From: Thermohahella caldifontis
Lineage (GTDB): Bacteria; Pseudomonadota; Gammaproteobacteria; Pseudomonadales; Oleiphilaceae
NCBI RefSeq assembly: GCF_041153465.1
Contig: NZ_CP154858.1
Location: forward strand, 2,108,001 to 2,172,000
Reading direction: 5' to 3'
Length of the DNA stretch: 64,000 bases
A model generated the notes under the pieces. That model did not search any database and had not been told where the DNA came from. It saw nothing but the letters and a program-made list of their open reading frames with translations. This document shows, piece after piece, positions 26,202 through 36,092 of the stretch. Every line of letters begins with the position of its first letter. Position 1 is the stretch's first letter. The position numbers and the translations under genes were made by a program.

Positions 26202-27520
26202 GCCAGCCCTTCACGAAGGGTTTCCATGCGTGCCGAGAGGGCCTGAAGGCGTGTCGCGGCCGGCAGTGCCGCACTTTCCCGCTGCACCCTCTGCAGCCAC
26301 ACATGCAGCTTGATGCACTGGCGCACCACTTCCAGCTGCACCACTTCGATCTCTTCCATTTCCTGATAGGCCGCCCGGAGCCGATCGCTGTTGACGTGCT
26401 GAATCCAGCGCAGGATCGCATCGGACAGCACCCCCGAAGCCGCCACCGAGAACCAGAGACGCTGGGCCGCCCCCTCCAGAACCTGCATGGCATGAGAGGT
26501 CTTGCCCGCCTGAGCCCGGCAGGCCCTGAGACTCTCCAGCAGCTCGGGGCCCAGCGCAAAAAAGGCATTGAGCAGCGTGTGCCGGGCCATCAGCACCTCC
26601 ATCAGTGCCTCGACCTGCTCATCGCTCAGACGCCTGCGGGGTGTGGCTGCGCCCGCACCGGCAAGCAGCCCGCTGACCTGCTCGTAGCCCGCCCTGAAAT
26701 GCCCGGCCGCCTTGATGCGCAGGACAGGATGCAGATCCGGCAGGGTCAGCTTTCCGCCATAGGCCCTGAAACGCAGGCGGCAGACTTCATTGACGACACT
26801 CAGTATCCGGCCCGCCGTCGAGATCTGCTCGTGAGTGCAACCCTGCGGAAATCCGGAACCGTCCGATCGCTCATGGTGCTCATGCACGGCCCTGGCAACC
26901 ATTTTCGGCAAGGCATCCACCTGTGCGAGCAGCACCTGGGCAATCACGGGATGGAGATTGAAGGCGCGTGCGTAGCCGCTGTGTCCGGGCGTCAGGGTGG
27001 CCGGATCCAGATGCAGGTAGCCCGTATCCTGCAGCAGGGCCGACACGAAGATCCAGTAGGCATGCGGGGGCTGCATCTGCAGCGCCATGAACCCGGCCAG
27101 CCCGGCACACCAGCAGGACTGAACAAATACATCCGGCAGGCGATCCGCCAGCACAGTGAGTTTCTGCCCGATCACCGGCAGCACCACGACATCGGCGCAC
27201 CACTCCGCCAGCGGCAGTGTCTGCTCAAGCACCGGCCAGACGCTCTCCAGATCCGGCGACCGGGTCCAGGCTTTGCGGATCGCTTCAGTCAGCTCCTGTC
27301 CGGTCAGTGCCTTGCCCACCCCCACCTGGTGTTCCAGTGGCCGCATCAGCCGGTGGTCCATCAGGCGGGCCACGGTGCTGGCGTTCAGCGGCTCGCCGCC
27401 ACGGATCAGCAAGGCACCACTGTCATTCAGGATATCCCGCTGGGCAATGATGTCGCGTGCTTCATTCAGTGCGGCAAGATGATGGGCGTACGCATCCGGT
27501 ATCCGGGCATCCCAGGCCAT
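26171..27520 (-). CDS. HD-GYP-like protein with degenerate metal site
   Basis: A 449-residue cytoplasmic protein. The central region (residues 140-230) has the HD-GYP layout, but the HDxGK motif reads QDTGYLHL and GYP reads GFPQG. HEHHERSDGSG, the second histidine cluster, is kept. Loss of the first HD pair suggests weak or no c-di-GMP phosphodiesterase activity, so a binding or regulatory role is more likely. The C-terminal 180 residues are helical and unassigned. ATG 27520 has GAGGG upstream. It is divergent from the PanE-like gene. Confidence 0.8.
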   Translation of the reverse strand: MAWDARIPDAYAHHLAALNEARDIIAQRDILNDSGALLIRGGEPLNASTVARLMDHRLMRPLEHQVGVGKALTGQELTEAIRKAWTRSPDLESVWPVLEQTLPLAEWCADVVVLPVIGQKLTVLADRLPDVFVQSCWCAGLAGFMALQMQPPHAYWIFVSALLQDTGYLHLDPATLTPGHSGYARAFNLHPVIAQVLLAQVDALPKMVARAVHEHHERSDGSGFPQGCTHEQISTAGRILSVVNEVCRLRFRAYGGKLTLPDLHPVLRIKAAGHFRAGYEQVSGLLAGAGAATPRRRLSDEQVEALMEVLMARHTLLNAFFALGPELLESLRACRAQAGKTSHAMQVLEGAAQRLWFSVAASGVLSDAILRWIQHVNSDRLRAAYQEMEEIEVVQLEVVRQCIKLHVWLQRVQRESAALPAATRLQALSARMETLREGLAQCACGVTLS

Positions 27521-27574
27521 GTCATTCCCTCTCGAATACGGCATACTGTAATCACTCTAGTACAGGATCTGAAA

Positions 27575-28618
27575 ATGACCACCACTCCGCTTTCCGCCGA
27601 GGTGGCCGTGCTCGGTGCCGGTGCCATCGGCTGCTTTCTCGGAGGCTGTCTGGCTGCGGCCGGACAACCCGTCAACCTGCTCGGACGCCCCCGCTTCGGG
27701 GAGATTCTGGCCACACATGCCCTGCAAGTGGCCGGCCTCAAGGCCCCACCGCAACCGGTTCCTCCCGGAACATGGCACTTCATCGACGATGAACGGGCGT
27801 ATGGTCCGGCGCTGGCACAGGCCCGCTGGATACTCGTTTGCGTCAAGAGCGGGCAGACACGGGATGCGGCCGCACTCATCCGTGCCCATGCGCCCGGTCA
27901 CGCCACCGTCATCAGTTTCCAGAACGGGGTGCATAACGCCGAAGTGCTGCGTGAACAGCTCGGGCAGACCGTGCTGGCAGGCATGGTGCCCTTCAATGTG
28001 GAGCACACGGAACCCGGCACGTTCCGTCAGCTCACCTCGGGTCATCTGTATGTTGAACGACCGGAAAACCCGGGCGCCGCCAACGCACTGCAGGTCCTGC
28101 TTGCCCGGATCCGCACCGGCGTGGCGTTGCGCACAGACATGCCTGCCGTACAGTGGAGCAAGCTCATCCTCAATCTCAACAACGCGGTCAATGCCCTGTC
28201 CGGCCTGCCCCTGAGGGAAATGCTGCTGAATCCGGACTACCGGAAGGTGCTGGCATCCGCCCAGTCGGAAGCACTGGATCTACTGCGTGCCGCCGGCCAG
28301 CCCCTGGTCCGGCTCGGCGCCATCTGGCCCCCCATGCTGCCGCCGCTGCTGCGTCTGCCGACCCCGCTCTTCAGACTGGTGGCCCGCAGCGCCATCGACA
28401 TTGACCCGCAGGCCCGATCCTCCATGCAGGCCGACCTGCGCAGCGGCCGCCTGACGGAGGTGGATGTGCTGAACGGTGAGGTCGTGCGGCTGGCCCGGTC
28501 TCTGGGTCGCGAAGCTCCCGTCAATCAGGCTCTGGTAGCCCTGATCCACAGACAGGAGCGCGCCGGCCGTTTTGTACCGGTTTCCGCTGCCGATCTCCGC
28601 TCGCAGCTGGGTGTGTGA
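27575..28618 (+). CDS. 2-dehydropantoate 2-reductase family protein (PanE/ApbA-like)
   Basis: A 347-residue NADPH-dependent ketoacid reductase. The N-terminal Rossmann fold has VLGAGAIGCFLGGCLAAAG (residues 11-29). SFQNGVHNAEVLRE, followed by the catalytic Lys region AVQWSKLILNLNNAVNAL (near 190), fits ApbA/PanE. In the vitamin B5 pathway the enzyme makes pantoate, but many paralogues act on other 2-keto acids and the neighbours give no pantothenate context. ATG 27575 is chosen because the nucleotide-binding fold begins 10 residues later; the long upstream extension of this frame is antisense to the HD-GYP-like gene. Confidence 0.9.
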   Translation: MTTTPLSAEVAVLGAGAIGCFLGGCLAAAGQPVNLLGRPRFGEILATHALQVAGLKAPPQPVPPGTWHFIDDERAYGPALAQARWILVCVKSGQTRDAAALIRAHAPGHATVISFQNGVHNAEVLREQLGQTVLAGMVPFNVEHTEPGTFRQLTSGHLYVERPENPGAANALQVLLARIRTGVALRTDMPAVQWSKLILNLNNAVNALSGLPLREMLLNPDYRKVLASAQSEALDLLRAAGQPLVRLGAIWPPMLPPLLRLPTPLFRLVARSAIDIDPQARSSMQADLRSGRLTEVDVLNGEVVRLARSLGREAPVNQALVALIHRQERAGRFVPVSAADLRSQLGV

Positions 28619-28692
28619 ACCCGTGCTTGTTTTTTCATCCGGAAGTGCGGTAGAGTGACACCAATGTTAACAGTGAACACATAGAGGCACAG

Positions 28693-30324
28693 ATGACATC
28701 CAAACCGCACAACCCGGCCCAGTACGTCCGCATCGGCACACGTTACCGTCCGAACCGGCTGCCTGACGAATCCTGGGACACCATCGTGATCGGCTCCGGC
28801 ACGGGCGGCCTGGTGGCCGCAACCCTGCTGGCGGAGCAGGGCCAGAAAGTGCTGGTGCTGGAACAGCACTATACGGCGGGCGGTTTCACCCACTCCTACT
28901 ACAACGAAGGTTACGAATGGGATGTGGGGGTTCACTATATCGGCGACATGGGCCACCCGCGCACGACGCTGCGCCGCATCTTTGACCGGGTGTCCCGGGA
29001 GCAGCTCAAGTGGGCACCGATGGATCCGGCGTACGACCGTATTGTGCTGGGTGACAAGGCCTACGATCTGGTCGCGGGCGAGGAGGCCTTCAGGGAAAAC
29101 CTGCTGCGTCACTTTCCCGGCGAGGCGGCGGCCATTGACGATTATCTGCAGCGCATCCGGCGGGTCAAGAAGGCCATGCCCGGCTTCGTCATGCCGCGTC
29201 TGCTTCCGGAAATTGTCGGCACGATCACCTCTCCCCTGCTCAGATTCAAGCGTCCGGCGGATTTCAACCGCGTCACGGCAGACGTCATGGCCGACTGCGT
29301 GCGCAATCCGGAGCTGCGCGCCGTACTGACCGGGCAGTGGGGCGACTATGGCCTGCCTCCCGCCCAGTCCAGTTTCATGATCCACTCGCTGGTGGCCACC
29401 CATTACCTGCGTGGCGGTTACTACCCGGTGGGCGGTTCCTCACGGATTGCCGCCACGATCGTGGATACTCTGCGCCAGTACGGCGGCGATGTGCTGACCT
29501 ATGCCGACGTGGCACGCGTGCTGGTGGAAAACGGGCGGGCAGTGGGCGTGCGTATGCAGGACGGCACGGAGATCCGCGCCCGCAACGTCATTTCCAACGC
29601 CGGCGTGATGACGACCTGGCACCACCTACTGGACCAGGACAGCCGCCGCACCCTCGGCTGGGACCGTCACTTCCGCAAGGTCAAGCCCTCCATGGGCCAT
29701 CTGGGACTCTATATCGGCCTGAACAGGACGGCTGAGGAATTGGGCCTGCCCAAAACCAATTACTGGGTCTATCCCGGCCCGGATCATGATGGCAACGTCT
29801 CCCGGTTCGTTCAGCGGCAAACGGACGCCCTGCCGGTTGTCTATATTTCCTTCCCCTCCGCCAAGGACCCGGACTGGAACAACCGCTTCCCGGGCAAGGC
29901 CACCATCGAAATCGTGGCCCCCACTCACTGGGAAGACTATGTCAAATGGAACGGCACCCAATGGGGCAAACGGGGTGAGGACTACGAGGCCTTCAAGGCC
30001 GAAATGAGCGAAAAGCTGCTCAACGTGCTCTACCGGCACTTCCCGCAAGTCCGGGAGGCCTTGGACTACCACGAGCTGTCCACGCCGCTCTCCACCCAGT
30101 ATTTCTGCCGCTACGATCAGGGTGAAATCTATGGCCTGGATCACACCCCCACCCGGTTCGAGCAGGACTGGCTGAGACCGAAGACGCGCCTTCCGGGCCT
30201 GTATCTGACCGGCCAGGACATCATGACGGCAGGTGTGGGCGGTGCAGCCGTGGCCGGCGTGGTGACGGCAGCCGCCGTGCTGGGACTGAAGAAGGCCGCG
30301 CCGGTACTCAAACTGCTGGGCTGA
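28693..30324 (+). CDS. CrtI/retinol-saturase-like FAD-dependent oxidoreductase
   Basis: A 543-residue flavoprotein. The N-terminal dinucleotide fold reads VIGSGTGGLVAATLLAEQG (residues 32-50), followed by LEQHYTAGGFTHSY and WDVGVHYIGDMG. The C-terminal FAD contact is GLYLTGQDIMTAGVGGA. It belongs to the carotenoid isomerase/phytoene desaturase/retinol saturase superfamily; no carotenoid genes are nearby, so the substrate (probably a polyunsaturated lipid or terpenoid) is unknown. It stands alone, with a terminator after it. Confidence 0.88.
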   Translation: MTSKPHNPAQYVRIGTRYRPNRLPDESWDTIVIGSGTGGLVAATLLAEQGQKVLVLEQHYTAGGFTHSYYNEGYEWDVGVHYIGDMGHPRTTLRRIFDRVSREQLKWAPMDPAYDRIVLGDKAYDLVAGEEAFRENLLRHFPGEAAAIDDYLQRIRRVKKAMPGFVMPRLLPEIVGTITSPLLRFKRPADFNRVTADVMADCVRNPELRAVLTGQWGDYGLPPAQSSFMIHSLVATHYLRGGYYPVGGSSRIAATIVDTLRQYGGDVLTYADVARVLVENGRAVGVRMQDGTEIRARNVISNAGVMTTWHHLLDQDSRRTLGWDRHFRKVKPSMGHLGLYIGLNRTAEELGLPKTNYWVYPGPDHDGNVSRFVQRQTDALPVVYISFPSAKDPDWNNRFPGKATIEIVAPTHWEDYVKWNGTQWGKRGEDYEAFKAEMSEKLLNVLYRHFPQVREALDYHELSTPLSTQYFCRYDQGEIYGLDHTPTRFEQDWLRPKTRLPGLYLTGQDIMTAGVGGAAVAGVVTAAAVLGLKKAAPVLKLLG

Positions 30325-30344
30325 AAATTTACATGTTGTCACAG

Positions 30345-30371
30345 AAGGCGTCCTCCGGGTCGCCTTTTTCT
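30345..30371 (+). terminator. Rho-independent terminator after the CrtI-like gene
   Basis: AAGGCG and CGCCTT form a 6-bp stem around TCCTCCGGGT, followed directly by a T-rich tail (TTTTTCTG). It lies 20 bases after the stop codon and 18 bases before the next gene. Confidence 0.75.
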
Positions 30372-30388
30372 GTTCTATACTGGAGGGC

Positions 30389-31273
30389 ATGCGTAGTCTG
30401 ATCTGTGCCTGCATTCTCCTGATTCTGACGGCCTGCTCCGGGCCGGACGCCCCTCTGCGCGTAGGTACCAATCTCTGGCCCGGTTACGAACCGCTCTACG
30501 TGGCACGTGAGCTCGGGGCGCTGGATCCGGCGCAGGTAAAGCTGGTGGAGCTGAGCTCCGCCTCTCAGGTGATGCGCGCCCTGCAGAACGGCGAACTGGA
30601 TGCGGCCGCCCTGACGCTGGATGAAGCCATCCGTCTGGCGTCCCAGGGCGTGGATCTCTCCGTGGCCCTCATCCTGGATGAATCGACCGGCAGTGACGCG
30701 GTACTCGCCCATGCGCCTCTGACCGACCTGAGCCAGCTGCGCGGCAAGCGGGTGATCCTGGAACCCGGTTCCGTGGGCGAACTCATGCTTGAGGGCCTGC
30801 TGAAACAGGCCGGGCTTCAGGCCGGCGACATCAAGCGGGTGTATCGCACGGCCAATGAACATGCCCGGGCCTTCCTGAACCGGGAAGGCGACATACTGAT
30901 TACCTTCGAGCCCATGGTGAGCCAGCTGGTACATCGGGGGAAGGCCGTCATCTTCGACAGCCGGGCCCTGCCCGGTCAGATTCTGGATGTACTGGTCGTC
31001 CGCAATGACCGTATTGCCACGCATCAGGCCGCCCTGGCACAGCTGACCCAAGGCTGGTTTCAGGCTGTCACACTCTTTGAAACACAGCCGGACAAGGCCC
31101 TGGCACTGGCCAATCACCGACTCAAGGCTGCGGACGCAGACCTCCGGGCCATGTATGCCGGACTGCGGCTCGGCACGCCGGCCTTGCAGTCCCGGTTGAA
31201 CCGACAGTGGCCGCTCACGCTGGCACGCCTGACGTTGCCGGATCCGGCCGGCATGCCGGAGGCCCGGTTGTGA
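30389..31273 (+). CDS. Substrate-binding lipoprotein (NitT/TauT/PhnD-like)
   Basis: A 294-residue periplasmic type II binding protein, anchored by a lipobox (LILTACSG, Cys near residue 16). The mature part shows LRVGTNLWPGYEPLYVARELG and ALQNGELDAAALTLDEAIRLASQG, as in SsuA/TauA/NrtA proteins. No ABC permease or ATPase follows. Instead its stop overlaps the GTG of a membrane GGDEF-EAL gene (GTGA), so it probably acts as a ligand receptor for that enzyme rather than for transport. The ligand is unknown. Confidence 0.88.
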   Translation: MRSLICACILLILTACSGPDAPLRVGTNLWPGYEPLYVARELGALDPAQVKLVELSSASQVMRALQNGELDAAALTLDEAIRLASQGVDLSVALILDESTGSDAVLAHAPLTDLSQLRGKRVILEPGSVGELMLEGLLKQAGLQAGDIKRVYRTANEHARAFLNREGDILITFEPMVSQLVHRGKAVIFDSRALPGQILDVLVVRNDRIATHQAALAQLTQGWFQAVTLFETQPDKALALANHRLKAADADLRAMYAGLRLGTPALQSRLNRQWPLTLARLTLPDPAGMPEARL

Positions 31274-33764
31274 AGCTCAACAACCTCCCGGCCACCCGCC
31301 TCATTGTGATACCGACGCTGCTGCTCTTTGCCGCCCTCAGCACCCTTCTGCTGCCCCTGCAATGGCAACAGGCCCTGAAGGACATCCGGGCGCAGCAGGC
31401 ACAGCTCCTGAACTACGAGGCCAGCCGGCTGCAGGACGTGCTGGCAGAAAAGCTCATCAAGGGCGAGCGTACAGAGCTGGAAAGCGTGATCACCCAGGCC
31501 AGCACCCTGCCCTGGCTGGAACTGGCACTGGTCACGGATCCGTCCGGGCGGGTGCTGGCAGCCACCCGTCTGGCACTGAAAAACGTAGCGGTGGACAGTG
31601 TCCTGCCCCGGCCCTTCTATGCGCTGCTGGAACAGGCCCGCACGGCGCCGGGAATCCCCTTTCTCCCGCACCGGGACAGGTCGCGGTGGTCCGGTCCCTG
31701 ACCTTCCCCGATGCCAACCCGGAACACAATCAGACTGCGGGCCTGCTCTATGTCAGTTTCGATACCACCGCCCTGAGCCAACAGGCCACCCAACGGGTGC
31801 TGGTGTTCACCGGCGCACTCTGGGCCGGCGTCATCCTCATGCTGGCCATTCTGCTGTTTCTGCTGCGCCGGTACGTGGCCGGGCCGCTCCAGTGGCTCGA
31901 GGCTCAGCTCAGCCACCCGGACGCGTGCCAGCCCCAGGCGCTGGACAACGTCCCGGCCAGCCGCGAAATCCATGCCCTGGCCCGGGCACTCTGTGACGCG
32001 TTCCGGAATACCCGCGCCCTGGCAGAGCGTTACAAGCGTCTGTTTGACTGCAGCCGGGACGGTTTGCTGGTGGTGGATACGCACCAGAACATCCAGATGG
32101 TCAATCCGCGCCTGTGCGAACTGGTCGGCCGCACACCGGAAAGCCTGGTCGGCCAGCCCTTTCATGTCCTGCTGGAAGGTGACGAGCGGGAGCCCCTGAT
32201 GAGCGCCCTGGCCCCCAACAACCTCATGGACGACTTCTACCGGGAAACCCGGGTGGTCACACCGGACGGTCAGCGCCTGGATGTGGGCTTGCGCGCCATG
32301 CCCCTGACCACGCCGGATGGCGAGTACAGCGGCACCCTGCTGATCCTGACGGACATCACCCAGATCAACCGGCAGAAGCAGCGCCTCGAGCAACTGGCCT
32401 TCTTTGACACCCTGACCCAGCTGCCCAACCGCCGGCTGATGGAGGAATACATCAGCCGGGAACTGGTGCGCCTGCGCCGCAACGGCATGCAGGCAGCGCT
32501 GCTGGTGCTGGATGTGGACAATTTCAAGGCCATCAACGACTCGCTGGGGCATCCGGTGGGTGACCAGCTGCTGGTCGCGCTGGCACGGGAACTGCCCGCC
32601 CTGCTCCGGCCGGATGATCTGGTGGGCCGCCTGTCAGGGGATGAGTTCGTGATTCTCATGACCCAGACCGGAACCACCCAGGAGGAAACGCTCCGGGAGA
32701 TACAGGCCTTTGATGCGCGATTGCGCGAACGCCTGCAAAAACCCTTCGAGATCGCCAGTCACAGCACCATGCTCAGCTGCTCACTGGGCGCCACCTGCGT
32801 CCGGGACCCGGGCCAGACCCATCACGACCTGCTGCGCGAAGCGGATACCGCCCTGTACCAGGCCAAGCGCGCGGGACGGGGCCAACTGGTGCTGTTCACC
32901 GAGGACATGCACACCCGCGCCAAGGAAAACTTCACGCTTCAGTCCATGATCCGGGATGCCATCGCCGAGGATGCCTTCAGCCTGGTGTTCCAGCCCCAGA
33001 GCAACGATCAGGGAGAATTGGTGGGTGCGGAGGTCCTGATCCGCTGGGAGCATCCGGAACAGGGCTTCATCTCCCCCGCCCGGTTCATCCCGGTCGCGGA
33101 GGATTCGGGACTCATCTCGGCCATCGGCGAGTGGGTGCTGCGTCAGTCCATCGCCTTCCTGGCCCGCAACGAGGCGCACCTGCCACCGTCCTTCAAGCGC
33201 CTGGCCGTCAACGTCAGTGCGTTGCAGTTCTATCAGCCCAACTTTGCGCAACAGGTGCATGACTGGTGTACTGAAGCCGGCGTCTCACCGGAACGGATCG
33301 AGCTGGAACTGACCGAATCCCTGCTCATCGAAAATGTGCAGGCCGCCGTGAACGTCATGCAGACACTGCGCAATCTGGGCTTCACTGTGGCACTGGATGA
33401 TTTTGGTACCGGGTTTTCCTCGCTCAGCTACCTCAAGCAACTGCCGCTGAACAAGCTCAAGATCGACCGCGCCTTCATCCGGGAGCTGCCGGCCGACAAG
33501 CACGACGCCACACTGGTGGAAACCATTCTCGCTGTCGCCCGGCACTTTGATCTGGATGCCGTGGCCGAAGGGGTGGAAACGGAAGATCAGCTGGAGTTCC
33601 TGCTGTTCAATGGCTGTCACACCTTCCAGGGTTTCCTGCTGTCACGGCCGGTGCCTGAGTCCGAGTTTATCGCCCTGCTTGAACAGGAGCGTCCCTTCGC
33701 GCCCTGGCTCTCGGTCATCCATCCGCTTGAGGTACAGGCTGGCGGACCGGCAGCCAAACCGTAA
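31270..33764 (+). pseudogene. Membrane sensor + PAS + GGDEF + EAL protein, one frameshift
   Basis: GTG 31270 starts a TM helix and a periplasmic sensor region in one frame; from about 31660 the protein continues in the next frame with a second TM (residues 180-205), PAS (FDCSRDGLLVVDTHQN), GGDEF (GRLSGDEFVIL) and EAL (AEVLIRWEHP, ALDDFGTGFSSLSYL, KLKIDRAFI). One extra C in 31656-31659 gives a continuous protein of about 831 residues reading IPLSPAPGQV across the join. The GGDEF core is SGDEF and the EAL core is EVL; both variants can be active in other proteins. It is coupled to the upstream binding lipoprotein, suggesting ligand-controlled c-di-GMP turnover. Sequencing error is likely; the coding content is otherwise intact. 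Confidence 0.85.
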
Positions 33765-35010
33765 AGGTACTGCCCTGCCCTACCTTGCTCTCCACTTCGA
33801 TACGTCCGTGATGCTTCTGCACGATATTCCAGGACAGTGAGAGCCCCAACCCTGTCCCCTTGCCCACGGGCTTGGTGGTGAAGAAAGGCTCGAAGAGCCG
33901 CGTGCGGATGTTCTCCGGGATGCCGCAGCCCGTGTCACTGACCGCCACAAACACTTCGTCCCCCTTCACGCCGGTACGGAGGGTGATGGTGCCGCGCTTT
34001 TCGATGGCATGTGCCGCGTTGACAATCAGGTTCATGAACACCTGGTTGAGCTGCGAGGCGATGCACTCCACCTCCGGCAGGTCGCCGTAGTCCTTGATGA
34101 CTTCCGCCTTGTACTTGACCTCGTTCCAGACCACGTTCAGGGTGCTGTCCAGCCCCTTGTGCAGATCTGCCATCTGCCACTCGGCCTTGTCCACATGGGA
34201 GAAGTCCTTGAGATCCTGAACAATGCGACGCACCCGCTCCGCCCCCTCGCGCGATTCGGCGATGAGGTCTCTGAGATCCTCCTTGAGAAATCCGAAATCA
34301 TGCTGTTTGGCGAGGGCATCCAGCTCCGCCAGCAACGCCGGCGGCCCCGATTTTTCCACCGCGGCATGCCAGGCCTCGATCATCGCCAGCAGATCATCCA
34401 CGGACCGTTCCAAAGAACCGATATTGGAATACACATAGCCAATGGGATTGTTGATTTCATGAGCCACGCCTGCAGCCAGCTGGCCGATGGCGGCCATCTT
34501 CTCGGACTGCAGAAGCTGATTCTGAGCCTCCTCCAGACGCTCGATCAGCTTTTGCTGCTCAACCTTTTCCTCACTCAGGCGACGATTGAGGTCATGCATC
34601 ACCTGATGCTGAATGGCCCGTTCCGTGGCGTCCATCAGCAGAATGCCCACCAGTTTCACCTCACCATCTTCCAGCACGGGGAAGAAGGTGGTGTCCTGAT
34701 ACATTTTGGTGTGCTTGCGGGTAATGGGCCGGGAACCCTGAAAGTCAAAGACATGGGGCCGCTGCACCCAGGACGTGAAGGTCAGGGTCCGGAGCTCGAA
34801 CACACTCCTGACTTTCTTGCGGAACCAGCTCTCCGGCAGATTGGGGAAGAGTTCGAAGAGCGGGCGGCCCTTCACTGCCTCCTCCGGCTGGCCGCTGTTG
34901 AGGGCCATGAACCGGTTCCAGAGCTGCACCCGGTACTGGTCGTCCACGACCATGACCCCGACATTGAGCTCATCGATCACCGTGCGCAGCAAACGGCTGT
35001 CAGACAGCAC
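33715..35010 (-). CDS. PAS-domain histidine kinase
   Basis: A 431-residue cytoplasmic kinase. An N-terminal PAS (NVGVMVVDDQYRVQLWNRFM, with TFFPVLEDGEVKLVGILL) is followed by a coiled coil, H-box AGVAHEINNPIGYVYSN and HATPase with NLIVNAAHAI, DTGCGIP and GKGTGLGLSLSW. No membrane segment is present. GTG 35010 overlaps the CheC-like stop by one base, with GGAGG upstream. It is the last gene of a response-regulator/CheC/kinase operon. Its 3' end overlaps the convergent GGDEF-EAL gene by 50 bases. Confidence 0.93.
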   Translation of the reverse strand: MLSDSRLLRTVIDELNVGVMVVDDQYRVQLWNRFMALNSGQPEEAVKGRPLFELFPNLPESWFRKKVRSVFELRTLTFTSWVQRPHVFDFQGSRPITRKHTKMYQDTTFFPVLEDGEVKLVGILLMDATERAIQHQVMHDLNRRLSEEKVEQQKLIERLEEAQNQLLQSEKMAAIGQLAAGVAHEINNPIGYVYSNIGSLERSVDDLLAMIEAWHAAVEKSGPPALLAELDALAKQHDFGFLKEDLRDLIAESREGAERVRRIVQDLKDFSHVDKAEWQMADLHKGLDSTLNVVWNEVKYKAEVIKDYGDLPEVECIASQLNQVFMNLIVNAAHAIEKRGTITLRTGVKGDEVFVAVSDTGCGIPENIRTRLFEPFFTTKPVGKGTGLGLSLSWNIVQKHHGRIEVESKVGQGSTFTVWLPVRQPVPQADG

Positions 35011-35624
35011 TAGAAATCCTCCAGCAGTCGATTGATGGCGTCCACCACCACAGCAATGCTTTCGCTGGCCACACAGATCAGCAGTTCACAGTTGAACCGG
35101 TGGGATTCCACCTTGAAACAGATCTCCAGCACCAGGGTCTGCTCGCGGTTCATGTCCTCACCCACGGCCGCGGCAAGTGTGGTCTGCGTGGCCAGAATGG
35201 ACGGCGCACCGAAGGACGCCGGCAACGCCAGCTGCTCGGCCAGCCCCTGAATGCAGGCGCTGGACAGAATATTGGTCACATCCAGCATCAGCTCGTCATG
35301 CCCGGCCGGATCCACGTCTTCGTCGTAACCCAGCAGGGATGCCAGTTCATCGGCTCCATCCTGATCGAAGCTGACCAGCACCTCGCCCCGCAGCGCCCCC
35401 AGGAAGGACTGCCGCGTCACCACCGCCGCCGGCTGATGAAAGAACGGGCAACCCTTCAGGTCTTCCCCGCACTCACTGGCCAGCAGGATGCGGGGGACGC
35501 TGAGAATCACCAGAGTATCGATCAGGCGCGCAAGACGGTCCGCCGCCTGGCCCATGGCAACGTTCATCAGTTCCTGGAGCGCGTCGCGCTGATCCTCCGT
35601 CAACGCCGCGAACGGTGCATTCAT
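35010..35624 (-). CDS. CheC-like chemotaxis phosphatase
   Basis: A 204-residue protein of the CheC/CheX/FliY family, with two phosphatase-type helices: LQELMNVAMGQAADRLA (residues 15-31) and DELMLDVTNILSSACIQGLA (near 110). The E-x2-N pattern that attacks phospho-Asp of CheY is visible in both. It overlaps the response regulator and kinase genes by one base on each side, so the three are strictly co-translated. It probably dephosphorylates the adjacent single-domain regulator. Confidence 0.88.
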   Translation of the reverse strand: MNAPFAALTEDQRDALQELMNVAMGQAADRLARLIDTLVILSVPRILLASECGEDLKGCPFFHQPAAVVTRQSFLGALRGEVLVSFDQDGADELASLLGYDEDVDPAGHDELMLDVTNILSSACIQGLAEQLALPASFGAPSILATQTTLAAAVGEDMNREQTLVLEICFKVESHRFNCELLICVASESIAVVVDAINRLLEDF

Positions 35625-35998
35625 CAGACCAGCCCGATGGTATGCAGGGTCTCCTGAAGCACATCCTCCCTGACCGGCTTGCGGACAAAGGCGGCCGCCC
35701 CCAGCTCCTTCACCCGTCTCTGGGCTTCTGGCTGGATGTCCGCACTGATCACCACCACGATCACATTGGCCTCCTCGGCCTTCAGGTGTTCCAGGACGGC
35801 AAATCCGTCCATTTCCGGCATGGTCAGATCCAGAAACATCAGATCCGCCTTGCCGGCATGATAGGCGTCCAGTGCCTCGCGGCCGTTGGCCGCCTGAGTA
35901 ATGGTGACATCCTCCTCCCTGAAGGCGCTGGGCAGCGCCCGCATGATCATTTTCCGCGACATGCTCGAATCGTCACATACGACTATCTTGAGCGCCAT
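35624..35998 (-). CDS. Single-domain CheY-like response regulator
   Basis: A 124-residue stand-alone receiver. The acidic pair is in VVCDDSSMSRK (residues 6-16), the phospho-Asp in MFLDLTMPEMDG near residue 54, and the conserved Lys in FVRKPV near 107. There is no output domain. It is first in the operon with the CheC-like phosphatase and PAS kinase, giving a compact phosphorelay. GGGGAATGAG precedes ATG 35998. Confidence 0.93.
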   Translation of the reverse strand: MALKIVVCDDSSMSRKMIMRALPSAFREEDVTITQAANGREALDAYHAGKADLMFLDLTMPEMDGFAVLEHLKAEEANVIVVVISADIQPEAQRRVKELGAAAFVRKPVREDVLQETLHTIGLV

Positions 35999-36092
35999 GC
36001 CTCATTCCCCGTGGATACGTTTATCCTAAATATAGACGATCTGCGTGCAGGTGCGAGTGCAGAAAGGCAGCGAGGTGCCGGCTCGGGACGTT

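Noticed and set aside
26303..27574. Long upstream extension of the PanE-like frame
   Set aside because: It runs antisense to the HD-GYP-like gene. The Rossmann fold starts after ATG 27575.
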